Origin: JAGTVG01 sp964389805
Lineage (GTDB): Bacteria; Bacteroidota; Bacteroidia; Cytophagales; Cyclobacteriaceae
NCBI GenBank assembly: GCA_964389805.1
Contig: CAYMFU010000257.1
Location: 1 to 33,505 of the forward strand
Direction of reading: 5' to 3'
DNA: 33,505 bases
Shown here: positions 1 to 7,889 of the stretch, one piece after another
Position numbering within the stretch: position 1 is the first letter of the stretch
Layout of the letters: every line of letters begins with the position of its first letter
Position numbers and translations under genes: made by a program
Notes under the pieces: generated by a model
What the model saw: only the letters and a program-made list of their open reading frames with translations
What the model was told of the DNA's origin: nothing
The model's database searches: none

Positions 1-1
1 T

Positions 2-862
2 AATGAAAACCAGATCCTTGGAGACAGGGCAAATTATTACAATGCCTATGGGGCAACAAGTACTTCCTTCAAGTCCTTTATAGACGGATCTCCACAATCG
101 GATGGGATGGTATTTGATTCTTATGAAGTAATGTATCGTGCTTTGAAAGATCCAAAAGTAGATATAAATATAACAGTGGATAGTACTGCAGGAGTTGAAC
201 CGGATAGAATTGAAATTCATGTACGTACCACGGCGCTTGAATCAATTACAAACGATGTATCTTTATTTATTACATTAGTTGAAGATAATTTTGGTGCCTT
301 CTTCCCTGATTACGGTGTTACGGTACAAAATCTTGCCAGAGCTATGTTTAAAGATGAACCAACATATACTGATGGTTTATCTGGGATTAATATCGCTGGC
401 CCATGGAATCCTGGAGATCCTGAATTGGTATTCCATGTTAATCCAGGTGAAACCCTTACTGGATTTCCAACTTACAACGATGATGAATATTGGGTAGTTG
501 CCTATATCCAGGATAATCAGACAAACGAAGTGCTTCAGGCAGAAATCACCAAGGTTACTAATGATAAGCATGTTATTACCGACCTCGAAGAAGACATCGC
601 ACGTGGTATGCTCGAAAATGTAAATATCTATCCGCAACCGGCGAAGGCTTACACAATTGTTGAATTTGGAGATTATATCAGTCAGGATTATGACTGGGAA
701 ATCATGGATCAACGTGGAGTAGCCATCGGTCGTGGACAGGTAGAAAAAGGATCCAAAGGATTCGAAATTGATACCAGCCTCTTACCGAATGGTATCCACT
801 TCCTCCTGATTGGGGATAAGGAAGGACTTAAATTGCATAGAAAGTTGACAATCATACACTAG
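2..862 (+). CDS. Omp28-like secreted protein with T9SS sorting domain (5' partial)
   Basis: The reading frame is open from base 2 at the window edge to TAG at 860-862, so this is the C-terminal part (286 codons) of a longer protein; the first internal ATG at 107 is not the true start. The visible N-terminal part has a short thioredoxin-like segment with Y-Y-N-A-Y-G followed by F-I-D-G, as in Omp28-related outer-membrane proteins. It is followed by a beta-rich domain. The last ~85 residues begin V-N-I-Y-P-Q-P-A and end in short beta strands, which is the pattern of the type IX secretion (Por) C-terminal sorting domain. The protein is therefore probably exported and then processed or anchored at the cell surface. 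The T9SS tail is well supported; the Omp28 assignment is a family resemblance and less certain. A strong hairpin follows the stop codon. Confidence 0.72.
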   Translation, partial: NENQILGDRANYYNAYGATSTSFKSFIDGSPQSDGMVFDSYEVMYRALKDPKVDINITVDSTAGVEPDRIEIHVRTTALESITNDVSLFITLVEDNFGAFFPDYGVTVQNLARAMFKDEPTYTDGLSGINIAGPWNPGDPELVFHVNPGETLTGFPTYNDDEYWVVAYIQDNQTNEVLQAEITKVTNDKHVITDLEEDIARGMLENVNIYPQPAKAYTIVEFGDYISQDYDWEIMDQRGVAIGRGQVEKGSKGFEIDTSLLPNGIHFLLIGDKEGLKLHRKLTIIH

Positions 863-869
863 TGCGAAG

Positions 870-899
870 AATGCCATCGGATTTCCGATGGCATTTTTT
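870..899. terminator. Bidirectional rho-independent terminator
   Basis: A 12-base perfect inverted repeat (870-881 and 884-895) around TT is followed by T's on the plus strand and preceded by a few A's. It lies 7 bases after the stop codon of the T9SS protein and directly after the stop codon of the minus-strand bacilliredoxin gene. It probably ends both convergent transcripts, including the SUF operon. Confidence 0.85.
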
Positions 900-900
900 A

Positions 901-1317
901 TTAGCAATATTCCTCAAAAACATCAATCAAATGATCAGCGATCATCTCTGCCGGTCGTCCTTCAATGTGATGCCTCTCAATAAAATGAATGAGTTCACCA
1001 TCCTTAAATAATCCTATAGAAGGTGAAGATGGGGGATAGGGAAGTGTAAATTCCCTGGCCTTGGCTGTAGCTTCCATATCAACGCCAGCAAATACTGTCA
1101 ATAAATGATCAGGCCGTTTGGCAGCATTTGTTAACGCATATTTAACGGCCGGACGTGCCATACCTGCCGCACATCCGCATACTGAATTGACTACAAGTAA
1201 TGAGGTGCCCTTTGAATTTTCCAATTCTTCTACAACCTCTTCAACTGTTTTAAGTTCATCAAAACCAACATCTGTTAAATCTGCCCGCATAGGGGCTACC
1301 ATATTTTCTGGATACAT
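901..1317 (-). CDS. BrxA/BrxB family bacilliredoxin
   Basis: The 138-residue protein belongs to the YphP/YqiW (DUF1094) bacilliredoxin family. The redox motif Cys-Gly-Cys is at residues 47-49, in the context N-S-V-C-G-C-A. Known members reduce mixed disulfides between proteins and bacillithiol, although some are weak thiol isomerases. It is the last gene of the minus-strand SUF cluster, 11 bases after the DUF59 gene, with no terminator between them. This placement suggests a role in protecting thiols or handling sulfur during Fe-S cluster assembly. Whether this organism makes bacillithiol cannot be seen here. The length is normal for the family. Confidence 0.88.
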   Translation of the reverse strand: MYPENMVAPMRADLTDVGFDELKTVEEVVEELENSKGTSLLVVNSVCGCAAGMARPAVKYALTNAAKRPDHLLTVFAGVDMEATAKAREFTLPYPPSSPSIGLFKDGELIHFIERHHIEGRPAEMIADHLIDVFEEYC

Positions 1318-1328
1318 TTCTTAAAATT

Positions 1329-1649
1329 TTATAATAAACCCAATTCCAATTTTGCAACCTCTGACATCATATCCTGAGTATATGGGGGATCAAAGGTGAT
1401 CTCCACTGTTACATCATTTACCTCTGGAATGGCCTTAACCTTAGCTTCCACGTCTCCAGGGATCATTTCAGCTGCAGGACAGGCAGGTGAAGTCAATGTC
1501 ATCAATATAAAAACATTATTTATAGGGAAAATGTTTATTTCATAGATCAGACCCAACTCATAGACATCAACCGGGATCTCCGGATCATATACCATTTTTA
1601 AGGCCTGAAGCACTTTTTCTTTTAACTCATTGTTATTTTGGTCATTCAT
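1329..1649 (-). CDS. DUF59/MIP18-family Fe-S assembly factor (SufT-like)
   Basis: This is a small 106-residue protein made of a single DUF59 domain. It carries the family signature D-P-E-I-P-V near residue 22, with Y-E-L-G-L-I-Y just after it, and the T-S-P-A-C-P segment with the conserved cysteine near residue 56. DUF59 proteins (SufT, PaaD and eukaryotic MIP18) help Fe-S cluster maturation or transfer to targets. It sits 12 bases downstream of sufE and 11 upstream of the bacilliredoxin gene, so it is almost certainly cotranscribed with the SUF genes. It may be called SufT, but it lacks the extra N-terminal region of some SufT proteins, so I leave the symbol open. Confidence 0.88.
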   Translation of the reverse strand: MNDQNNNELKEKVLQALKMVYDPEIPVDVYELGLIYEINIFPINNVFILMTLTSPACPAAEMIPGDVEAKVKAIPEVNDVTVEITFDPPYTQDMMSEVAKLELGLL

Positions 1650-1661
1650 ATTTCCCGATAT

Positions 1662-2105
1662 TTATGATTGACTCTGCAGTTTAGTTTTATAGGCAATTGC
1701 ATAAAGCCTGATCTGCTTGATCATGGATGCCAGCCCATTGGACCTTTGAGATCCTATCACATTGTGCATTCCGATCTTTTCAATGAAATATAAATCTGCA
1801 TTAATTATATCATCAAGTTTTTGACCGGATAAAACCCGGATCAATAGACTGATCAGGCCTTTGGTTATGTCTGTATTACTGTCAGCTTTCAATATCATTT
1901 GATCATTAGCTAATTCAGCATCTAACCATACCTTTGACTGACAACCTTTAATTAAGTTTGAATCAATCCTGTATTTGTCTTCGAGAGCCTCTAAATTACT
2001 TCCCAACTCCATAATATATATCACTGTACTTTCCCTGTCATCCCCGAGAATGGCAAACTCATCAACTATTTCATCCTGTATTTTACTGATCGATTGATCA
2101 CTCAT
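1662..2105 (-). CDS. sufE: SufE, sulfur acceptor for SufS
   Basis: The 147-residue protein takes persulfide sulfur from the cysteine desulfurase SufS and passes it to the SufBCD scaffold in the cytoplasm. The acceptor cysteine is Cys55 in the motif G-C-Q-S-K-V-W, which matches the SufE/CsdE family. The start codon overlaps the sufS stop codon (ATGA, 2102-2105), indicating translational coupling, which suits proteins that act as a pair. Length and motif placement are normal. Confidence 0.94.
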   Translation of the reverse strand: MSDQSISKIQDEIVDEFAILGDDRESTVIYIMELGSNLEALEDKYRIDSNLIKGCQSKVWLDAELANDQMILKADSNTDITKGLISLLIRVLSGQKLDDIINADLYFIEKIGMHNVIGSQRSNGLASMIKQIRLYAIAYKTKLQSQS

Positions 2106-3361
2106 TTGCTTTTAATTTTTACGATAACTTTAAGCTTCTCAGCTAATATGTCGATTTCCTTTTCATTATTGTAAATTGATAATGAGGCCCTTATAGTTCC
2201 TTCAATATTATAATAATCCATCAAAGGTTGCGTACAATGGTGACCTGTTCTAACGGCTACGCCACCAGCATCAAGCATCATCCCAATATCAAAAGGATGT
2301 ATATTATCTATAATGAATGATATAACGCATACTTTATCTTGTGCAGTGCCAATGAATCTGAGTCCCGCGATTTCTGATAATTTGCTGACGCCATATGTAA
2401 GAAGACCCTTTTCATACTCAAGAACTGATTTCTTATCAATAGAATTGACATAGTCAATAGCAGAACCGAAGCCAATTACATCAGCGATATTAGGTGTTCC
2501 GGCTTCAAATTTAAAAGGTAGATCGTTATAAGTTGTTTTCTCAAAAGTAACCTCTTTGATCATCTCACCACCTCCGCGATAGGGAGGCATAAGATCCAGA
2601 ATCGATCGTTTACCATACAAAACTCCAACTCCGGTCGGCCCAAACATTTTGTGGGAAGAAAAGGCATAAAGGTCACATTCCAGGTTCTGAACATCAATAT
2701 CAAGGTGAGCTGCCGCCTGTGCGCCGTCAATCAATACATAGGCACCCACTTTATGAGCATCATCAATAATTCTTTTAACAGGATTAATTGTGCCAAGTGA
2801 ATTAGAAACGTGCACAATGCTTACAATTTTTACCTTCTCAGAAAGTAGTTTAAGGTACTCCTCATAGATCAGTTCCCCGGACTCGTTAATTGGAGCAATC
2901 CTCAGAATCGCACCTCTTTCTTCACATACCATTTGCCATGGGACTATATTGGAATGATGCTCCATGGCAGAAATAATTACCTCATCTCCTTTTTTCAGAA
3001 TTGCTTTACTCAAGGAATTTGCTACAAGGTTGATGCCATCGGTCGTTCCGTATGTGAATATAATTTCATCGGTAGAAGAAGCGTTTATGTATTCCTTTGC
3101 TTTCTTACGCGAGGTCTCATAAGCTTCTGTGGCTTTTTCAGCAAGCGAATGGATCCCTCTGTGAATATTTGCATTGTAATTCAGGTAATAATCGCTTATT
3201 GCATTTATAACCACATCAGGTTTTTGAGTAGTAGCTGCATTGTCGAAATAGACCAAAGGCTTGCCATTTACTTCCTGATTTAGGATCGGGAACTGTTGCC
3301 TGATCCTGGAAATATTAAATTTCTCGATTCCCGTATATGTATTTGAACTAATTGATTCCAA
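2102..3361 (-). CDS. sufS: SufS cysteine desulfurase
   Basis: The 419-residue PLP enzyme converts cysteine to alanine and holds the sulfur as a persulfide. Visible landmarks are the N-terminal Y-F-D-N-A-A-T-T-Q-K-P segment, the substrate loop around M-E-H-H-S-N-I-V-P-W, the PLP lysine in S-S-H-K-M-F-G-P-T-G, and the catalytic cysteine in V-R-T-G-H-H-C-T-Q-P. These define the group II (SufS/CsdA) type. The N terminus is about 15 residues longer than in many relatives, but the ATG at 3361 lies only 3 bases after the sufD stop codon, supporting this start. It is coupled to sufE downstream. Confidence 0.95.
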   Translation of the reverse strand: MESISSNTYTGIEKFNISRIRQQFPILNQEVNGKPLVYFDNAATTQKPDVVINAISDYYLNYNANIHRGIHSLAEKATEAYETSRKKAKEYINASSTDEIIFTYGTTDGINLVANSLSKAILKKGDEVIISAMEHHSNIVPWQMVCEERGAILRIAPINESGELIYEEYLKLLSEKVKIVSIVHVSNSLGTINPVKRIIDDAHKVGAYVLIDGAQAAAHLDIDVQNLECDLYAFSSHKMFGPTGVGVLYGKRSILDLMPPYRGGGEMIKEVTFEKTTYNDLPFKFEAGTPNIADVIGFGSAIDYVNSIDKKSVLEYEKGLLTYGVSKLSEIAGLRFIGTAQDKVCVISFIIDNIHPFDIGMMLDAGGVAVRTGHHCTQPLMDYYNIEGTIRASLSIYNNEKEIDILAEKLKVIVKIKSK

Positions 3362-3364
3362 TTC

Positions 3365-4690
3365 TTAATCTGAAAACTGATATCCTAACCTATTATTGAT
3401 TTTCGATCCAATATATTTTCTCAATTGCACCAGCTCAACTTTGTCAATAATATCAAACGCAAATGCATGTAACAATAAAGCCGTAGCAGATTCTTTTCCC
3501 AATCCCCTTGACCTTAAATAAAACATTTGCTCTTCATCTATTTGCCCGGTTGTTGCCCCATGAGAACATTTTACATCATCTGCCCAGATCTCAAGCTGTG
3601 GCTTTGTATTTATAGTAGCTGTATCAGTCAGCACAAGGTTCTTATTCGACTGAAAAGCATTTGTTTTCTGTGCGTTTGGCCTTACATATATTTTACCGTT
3701 GAATGTACCGATACCATTTTCATCAATAATACCCTTATAATACTCATTACTGTAGCAATGGGGCTTTCTGTGATCTACGGTTGTATGATTGTCAATATGA
3801 TCATTATTGGAAATAGAATACAATCCGTAAAGATGAGTTTCGCAGTTTTCTTCATTAAGGAGAATATTCAGGTTGTTTCTCAGATCTTTACCACTCAATG
3901 AAAAAGTAAAGGTGTTTACCCGGCTGTTTGCCGATTGATAAATATTTGAATTATGTATGTTGACGCTATCATTACCAATTTCCTGGATCAAATGATAATT
4001 AACCAGGGCGCCATTACGGGCAATTAATTCGGTATTTAGGTTACGGAAATAATGATTTTTGTTTTCTGATGAAAATATTTCAGATATATCCACCTTAGTA
4101 TCCTTTTCTACTACAATAATCCCCTTATGATTCAGTAACAATTCTTCTGGCTCCAAATTAACAAAATGATAAATGTATATAGGTTGAGGATTAAATTCTT
4201 TGTTAATTCTTAAAACATATCCTGCATTCAGGAAGGCATTATTAAGATCCAGGTACAGATCTTTGTTTATATTCTGCCTTTCATTATTATAGGTTTCCAA
4301 AATACTATTTATTCCCTGACCTCCTTCGCCGAGAGAATTAAACTCGAATCCATTAATTGAATCTTCGATATTTGAAAATCCCCTGGATAGAATACCATTC
4401 AGAAAAACGATATGGATCCCATTATTATCCTGAACCATTTTTGATTTGATCCATTCCGGTTCGCTTTCAACGTTTTCAGGGAGAACAAGCGTATAATCCC
4501 TATTAATCTTTCTGGATACATTGAAATACTTATATTCCTCATGCTTATTCCCTGGTAAACCACTTTCCTTCAGAGCATCTAATGATTCAATACGAATTTT
4601 CGGGAAATCTTTTAGTAGATTAATTTCAGCCTGGTCATACTTGGTCGTAAGTGTATCGATAAGGTTTATATCAGTGTCAGTCAAGGCCAT
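3365..4690 (-). CDS. sufD: SufD, Fe-S scaffold subunit
   Basis: The 441-residue protein is the SufB paralogue in the SufBC2D scaffold on which Fe-S clusters form. The C-terminal half carries the family core: G-K-I-Y-V-R-P-N-A-Q-K-T, then A-D-D-V-K-C-S-H-G-A-T-T-G with the conserved Cys and His, then F-Y-L-R-S-R-G-L. The N-terminal third is divergent, as is usual for SufD. It lies between sufC (10-base gap) and sufS (3-base gap) in the minus-strand operon. The order B-C-D-S-E is the common SUF order. Confidence 0.94.
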   Translation of the reverse strand: MALTDTDINLIDTLTTKYDQAEINLLKDFPKIRIESLDALKESGLPGNKHEEYKYFNVSRKINRDYTLVLPENVESEPEWIKSKMVQDNNGIHIVFLNGILSRGFSNIEDSINGFEFNSLGEGGQGINSILETYNNERQNINKDLYLDLNNAFLNAGYVLRINKEFNPQPIYIYHFVNLEPEELLLNHKGIIVVEKDTKVDISEIFSSENKNHYFRNLNTELIARNGALVNYHLIQEIGNDSVNIHNSNIYQSANSRVNTFTFSLSGKDLRNNLNILLNEENCETHLYGLYSISNNDHIDNHTTVDHRKPHCYSNEYYKGIIDENGIGTFNGKIYVRPNAQKTNAFQSNKNLVLTDTATINTKPQLEIWADDVKCSHGATTGQIDEEQMFYLRSRGLGKESATALLLHAFAFDIIDKVELVQLRKYIGSKINNRLGYQFSD

Positions 4691-4700
4691 ATTTGATCAA

Positions 4701-5462
4701 TTAAGCTGGTGTAGAATTAAATTCTTCTTTGATCCAGTCGTAGCCCTTTTCTTCCAGCTCAAACGCAAGTTCCTTTGTCCCGGATTTTACTATCCTACCA
4801 TCATATAATACATGAACATAATCCGGAACTATATAATTCAACAGACGCTGGTAATGCGTTACCAAGATCACAGCATTATCGGTTGACCTTAATTTATTCA
4901 CGCCATTGGCTACAATTCTCAAAGCATCAATGTCCAGACCAGAGTCTGTCTCATCGAGAATAGCGAGTTTCGGTTCTAATACAGCCATCTGGAAGATCTC
5001 GTTTCTCTTTTTCTCCCCACCGGAAAATCCCTCATTCAAGGAACGGCTTAGCAGTGACTGGTCAATTTCAACCAATTTCATCTTCTCCTTGATGTGCTTG
5101 AGGAAATGAACCGCATCCATGGGTTTCATACCATTATACTCTCTCACCTGGTTCATAGCAGATTTGAGAAAGTTGGTGGTACTGACACCAGGAATTTCAA
5201 CAGGGTATTGAAATGCCAGGAAAATGCCCTTTCTTGCACGTTCCTCAGGGCTCAGGTCCAGCAGGTTTTCTCCCTCGAAACGAACCTCCCCTCCATTTAC
5301 CTCAAATTCTTCCCGACCAGCCAGTACAGAAGCAAGCGTACTTTTACCTGAACCATTTGGCCCCATTATGGCATGCACTTCTCCAGCTTTTACTTCAAGG
5401 TTGATTCCATTCAGGATCTGATTATCTTCTATTGATGCTTTTAAGTCTTGTATATTTAGCAT
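4701..5462 (-). CDS. sufC: SufC, ABC-type ATPase of the Fe-S scaffold
   Basis: The 253-residue ATPase powers conformational change of the SufBCD complex and is cytoplasmic despite its ABC fold. It shows the Walker A motif G-P-N-G-S-G-K-S-T, the signature F-S-G-G-E-K-K-R-N-E and the diagnostic SufC Walker B L-A-I-L-D-E-T-D-S-G-L-D. The gap to sufB is 16 bases and to sufD 10 bases, so one polycistronic mRNA is likely. No oddities were seen. Confidence 0.96.
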   Translation of the reverse strand: MLNIQDLKASIEDNQILNGINLEVKAGEVHAIMGPNGSGKSTLASVLAGREEFEVNGGEVRFEGENLLDLSPEERARKGIFLAFQYPVEIPGVSTTNFLKSAMNQVREYNGMKPMDAVHFLKHIKEKMKLVEIDQSLLSRSLNEGFSGGEKKRNEIFQMAVLEPKLAILDETDSGLDIDALRIVANGVNKLRSTDNAVILVTHYQRLLNYIVPDYVHVLYDGRIVKSGTKELAFELEEKGYDWIKEEFNSTPA

Positions 5463-5478
5463 TTATAATTTTTTGTTT

Positions 5479-6924
5479 TTATCCAACACTTCCTTCCAAA
5501 GTAATTGCAAGCAATTTCTGAGCTTCGACTGCGAATTCCATTGGCAATTTACTTAATACTTCTTTTGCATATCCATTTACAATCAAGGCTACCGCCTGCT
5601 CTGTATCAATCCCACGTTGATTACAGTAAAACAATTGATCTTCACCGATCTTAGAGGTGGTTGCTTCATGTTCAATTCGGGCGGTACTGTTACTTGCTTC
5701 TATATAAGGGAAGGTATGTGCTCCACATTGATCACCCATAAGTAGCGAATCACATTGTGAGTAATTTCTTGCATTTTCAGCCCTTTTCAAAACCTTCACC
5801 AATCCACGGTAGCTATTTTGACTTTTTCCGGCTGAAACTCCTTTTGAAACAATTCGGCTTTTCGTATTTTTTCCCAGGTGGATCATTTTTGTTCCAGTAT
5901 CAGCTTGCTGATAATTATTGGTAACAGCCACGGAATAGAACTCACCGATCGAATCATCACCTTTTAAGATGCAACTGGGATATTTCCAGGTTACTGCAGA
6001 TCCGGTTTCCACCTGGGTCCATGAAATCTTGCTTCTTGCTCCGGAGCAGATCCCTCTTTTCGTTACAAAATTGTAAATTCCACCTATTCCCTCTTTATTG
6101 CCTGGATACCAGTTTTGAACCGTAGAATATTTAACCTCGGCGTCTTTACCGGCATATATCTCAACAACCGCTGCATGAAGTTGATTTTCATCCCGCATAG
6201 GAGCTGTACATCCTTCCAGATAGCTTACATAAGATCCTTCATCAGCAACTATCAGGGTTCTTTCAAATTGTCCCGTATTAGCAGCATTAATTCTGAAATA
6301 TGTAGAAAGTTCCATAGGGCATCTCACCCCTTTCGGAATATAGCAGAACGATCCGTCACTGAAAACAGCAGAATTTAAAGCCGAGAAATAATTATCGGTC
6401 ATAGGGACCACAGATCCAAGATACCTTTTTACCAGATCCGGATGTTCTTTGACTGCTTCACTGAAAGAACTAAATACTATTCCCAGTTCGGATAGTTTGT
6501 CCTTAAATGTAGTAGCTACCGAGACGCTATCCATTACTGCATCAACCGCTACGCCGGTTAAACGTTTCTGCTCCTGGAGCGAAATCCCCAGCTTTTCAAA
6601 GGTCTCGAGCAATTCCGGATCAACTTCATCCAGACTTTCAGGAGTCACTTTTTGTTTTGGGGCGGAATAATAAATAATGTCCTGATAGTTTATTTCAGGA
6701 TAAGTTACATTTGGCCATTTGGGCTCCGTCATTTTTTGCCAGTGCCTGAACGCCTTTAACCGCCATTCAAGAAGCCAAGCGGGTTCCTCTTTCTTAGCCG
6801 ATATGAACCTGACAATATCCTCATTTAATCCTTTTGGGGCAGATTCTGCCTCAATATCCGATACAAATCCATACTTATAATCGGATTGGGTTAATTCCTC
6901 AAGGATATTATCTTTGTCGGTCAT
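5479..6924 (-). CDS. sufB: SufB, Fe-S scaffold subunit
   Basis: The 481-residue protein is the main scaffold subunit that receives sulfur from SufE and builds clusters with SufC and SufD. Recognisable segments are Y-L-E-G-C-T-A-P-M, the region around W-K-Y-P-S-C, and the C-terminal D-Q-C-G-A-H-T-F-P-Y-I-E with conserved Cys and His. It is the first gene of the minus-strand SUF operon; a promoter-like TATGTTTG lies 35 bases upstream of the ATG. No IscR- or SufR-type regulator gene is adjacent, so oxidative or iron control, if present, acts from elsewhere. Length is normal. Confidence 0.96.
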   Translation of the reverse strand: MTDKDNILEELTQSDYKYGFVSDIEAESAPKGLNEDIVRFISAKKEEPAWLLEWRLKAFRHWQKMTEPKWPNVTYPEINYQDIIYYSAPKQKVTPESLDEVDPELLETFEKLGISLQEQKRLTGVAVDAVMDSVSVATTFKDKLSELGIVFSSFSEAVKEHPDLVKRYLGSVVPMTDNYFSALNSAVFSDGSFCYIPKGVRCPMELSTYFRINAANTGQFERTLIVADEGSYVSYLEGCTAPMRDENQLHAAVVEIYAGKDAEVKYSTVQNWYPGNKEGIGGIYNFVTKRGICSGARSKISWTQVETGSAVTWKYPSCILKGDDSIGEFYSVAVTNNYQQADTGTKMIHLGKNTKSRIVSKGVSAGKSQNSYRGLVKVLKRAENARNYSQCDSLLMGDQCGAHTFPYIEASNSTARIEHEATTSKIGEDQLFYCNQRGIDTEQAVALIVNGYAKEVLSKLPMEFAVEAQKLLAITLEGSVG

Positions 6925-6958
6925 GCAAAATATTATTTAGAATCATTATAAACAACTA

Positions 6959-6966
6959 CAAACATA
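6959..6966 (-). promoter_or_regulatory. Candidate promoter -7 box for the SUF operon
   Basis: On the minus strand this reads TATGTTTG, an exact match to the Bacteroidota TAnnTTTG -7 element. It ends 35 bases upstream of the sufB start. No clear TTTG -33 box is found at the usual 19-21 base distance, so support is moderate. Confidence 0.5.
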
Positions 6967-7019
6967 CAACAAATTGTTACTAAATATGTTCGAAAAAGGA
7001 AAAATTAGATTGAAAACCA

Positions 7020-7069
7020 ATAAAATAAAAAACCCACTTAAAAACCTTGTGGAGTCTTATAGCGGGTTG
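7020..7069 (-). terminator. Terminator after the Lrp/AsnC gene
   Basis: On the minus strand, AACCCGCT (7068-7061) can pair with AGTGGGTT (7038-7031), all eight positions with one G-U pair. The loop is 22 bases and a T-rich tract follows (7030 downward). It begins about 22 bases after the lrp stop codon and ends upstream of the SUF promoter, separating the two same-strand units. The long loop makes it a moderate-strength call. Confidence 0.6.
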
Positions 7070-7090
7070 CGAAAATCTTTATATTTCTGC

Positions 7091-7558
7091 CTATACGCTA
7101 AATTGGATATGTCGATTCAGGCTTTCTTCAAGTGAGATGATTGTTTCAGTTCTTTCGATTCCTTCAACCTTTTGAATTTTATCATGCAGCACATCTTTCA
7201 AATGATTGGTGTCCCTGCAGTGAAGCTTAACAAATATGTTGTAATTTCCTGTTGTATAATGAACTTTTACTATTTCAGAAATATTATGTAACTTCTTTAT
7301 CACCTGATCATATAGAGAACTTTTTTCAAGATAGATTCCGAGAAATGCAGTAATATCGTAACCCATTTTGGAATAATCCATCTTAAGAGTTGTGCCTTGC
7401 ACTATCCCCATTTCTTCCAGTTTCCGCATCCTTACATGTACAGTACCTCCGGATACAAAAACTTTTTTAGCTACTTCTGTATAGGGCATTTTTGCATCTT
7501 CTGTCAATAGGGCAAGGATCTTTAAATCCACATTATCAATATCGTAATTTTTACTCAT
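7091..7558 (-). CDS. Lrp/AsnC family transcriptional regulator
   Basis: The 155-residue protein has an N-terminal winged helix-turn-helix (about residues 6-65, with the recognition region near V-S-G-G-T-V-H-V-R) and a C-terminal RAM/AsnC ligand-binding domain (about 70-150). It begins D-I-D-N-V-D-L-K-I-L, typical of the family. Lrp-type proteins sense amino acids and form octamers that bend DNA; the ligand here is unknown. It stands alone on the minus strand, with its own promoter-like boxes upstream and a terminator downstream. It diverges from the acyl-CoA ligase gene, so regulation of that gene or autoregulation is possible but not shown. Confidence 0.92.
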   Translation of the reverse strand: MSKNYDIDNVDLKILALLTEDAKMPYTEVAKKVFVSGGTVHVRMRKLEEMGIVQGTTLKMDYSKMGYDITAFLGIYLEKSSLYDQVIKKLHNISEIVKVHYTTGNYNIFVKLHCRDTNHLKDVLHDKIQKVEGIERTETIISLEESLNRHIQFSV

Positions 7559-7599
7559 CTTTTATTTGCTCTGTTATGATTTTTTTAAAGATTATGCTG

Positions 7600-7631
7600 C
7601 AAATATACAAATGGTCTAAATTTTAAGCAAT
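7600..7631 (-). promoter_or_regulatory. Candidate promoter for the Lrp/AsnC gene
   Basis: On the minus strand TATATTTG (7607-7600) exactly matches the TAnnTTTG -7 box. It is preceded, 20 bases upstream, by ATTG (7631-7628), close to the TTTG -33 box. The -7 box lies about 41 bases upstream of the lrp ATG. Confidence 0.6.
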
Positions 7632-7675
7632 AAAATAAATATTTTTTAATTAATTAATAATTTTTTTAATTTCGG

Positions 7676-7787
7676 CAAAGTCTAGAATATAAGGAGAAGT
7701 TAAAGAAAAGTGTTAGCCAACCTTTTACTCTTCGTTTTTGGGTTTATGTTGTTTAGGCGGTCCGCTAGAACGGGTCGCTTTTTTTTA
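7676..7787 (+). ncRNA. Candidate short transcript (small RNA or leader) of unknown family
   Basis: The 331-base gap between lrp and the acyl-CoA ligase holds AT-rich promoter DNA up to about 7675, then ~80 bases of mixed composition, then a strong terminator hairpin with eight T's. Transcription ending there must start within or before this stretch, because there is no plus-strand gene upstream for several kilobases. This points to a short stand-alone RNA or an attenuated leader of the ligase gene. I do not recognise it as SRP RNA, 6S RNA or a known riboswitch. The 5' end is approximate and no good promoter box was found. Confidence 0.35.
7757..7786 (+). terminator. Strong rho-independent terminator in the lrp-ligase gap
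   Basis: GCGGTCCG (7757-7764) pairs fully with CGGGTCGC (7771-7778), two of the eight being G-U pairs, around a six-base loop. It is followed by eight T's. It is the most GC-rich spot in an otherwise very AT-rich gap and lies 103 bases upstream of the acyl-CoA ligase start. Confidence 0.75.
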
Positions 7788-7889
7788 TTTGAAATTTTAC
7801 ATTATATTAATAACTTCTAAGAATATTATGGAATTGTTAATTCGGTCATCAAATAATGTTTCCAATTAAAAATCTTCAAAAACACCATT

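Noticed and set aside
7710..7820. A 36-codon GTG-started frame (L-A-N-L-L-L-F-V-F-G-F-M-L-F-R-R...) across the terminator in the lrp-ligase gap, as a leucine-rich leader peptide or small membrane protein
   Set aside because: It runs straight through a strong terminator hairpin, has a GTG start with a poorly placed ribosome-binding sequence, and its hydrophobic look can come from T-rich DNA. It remains only a weak alternative to a noncoding RNA.
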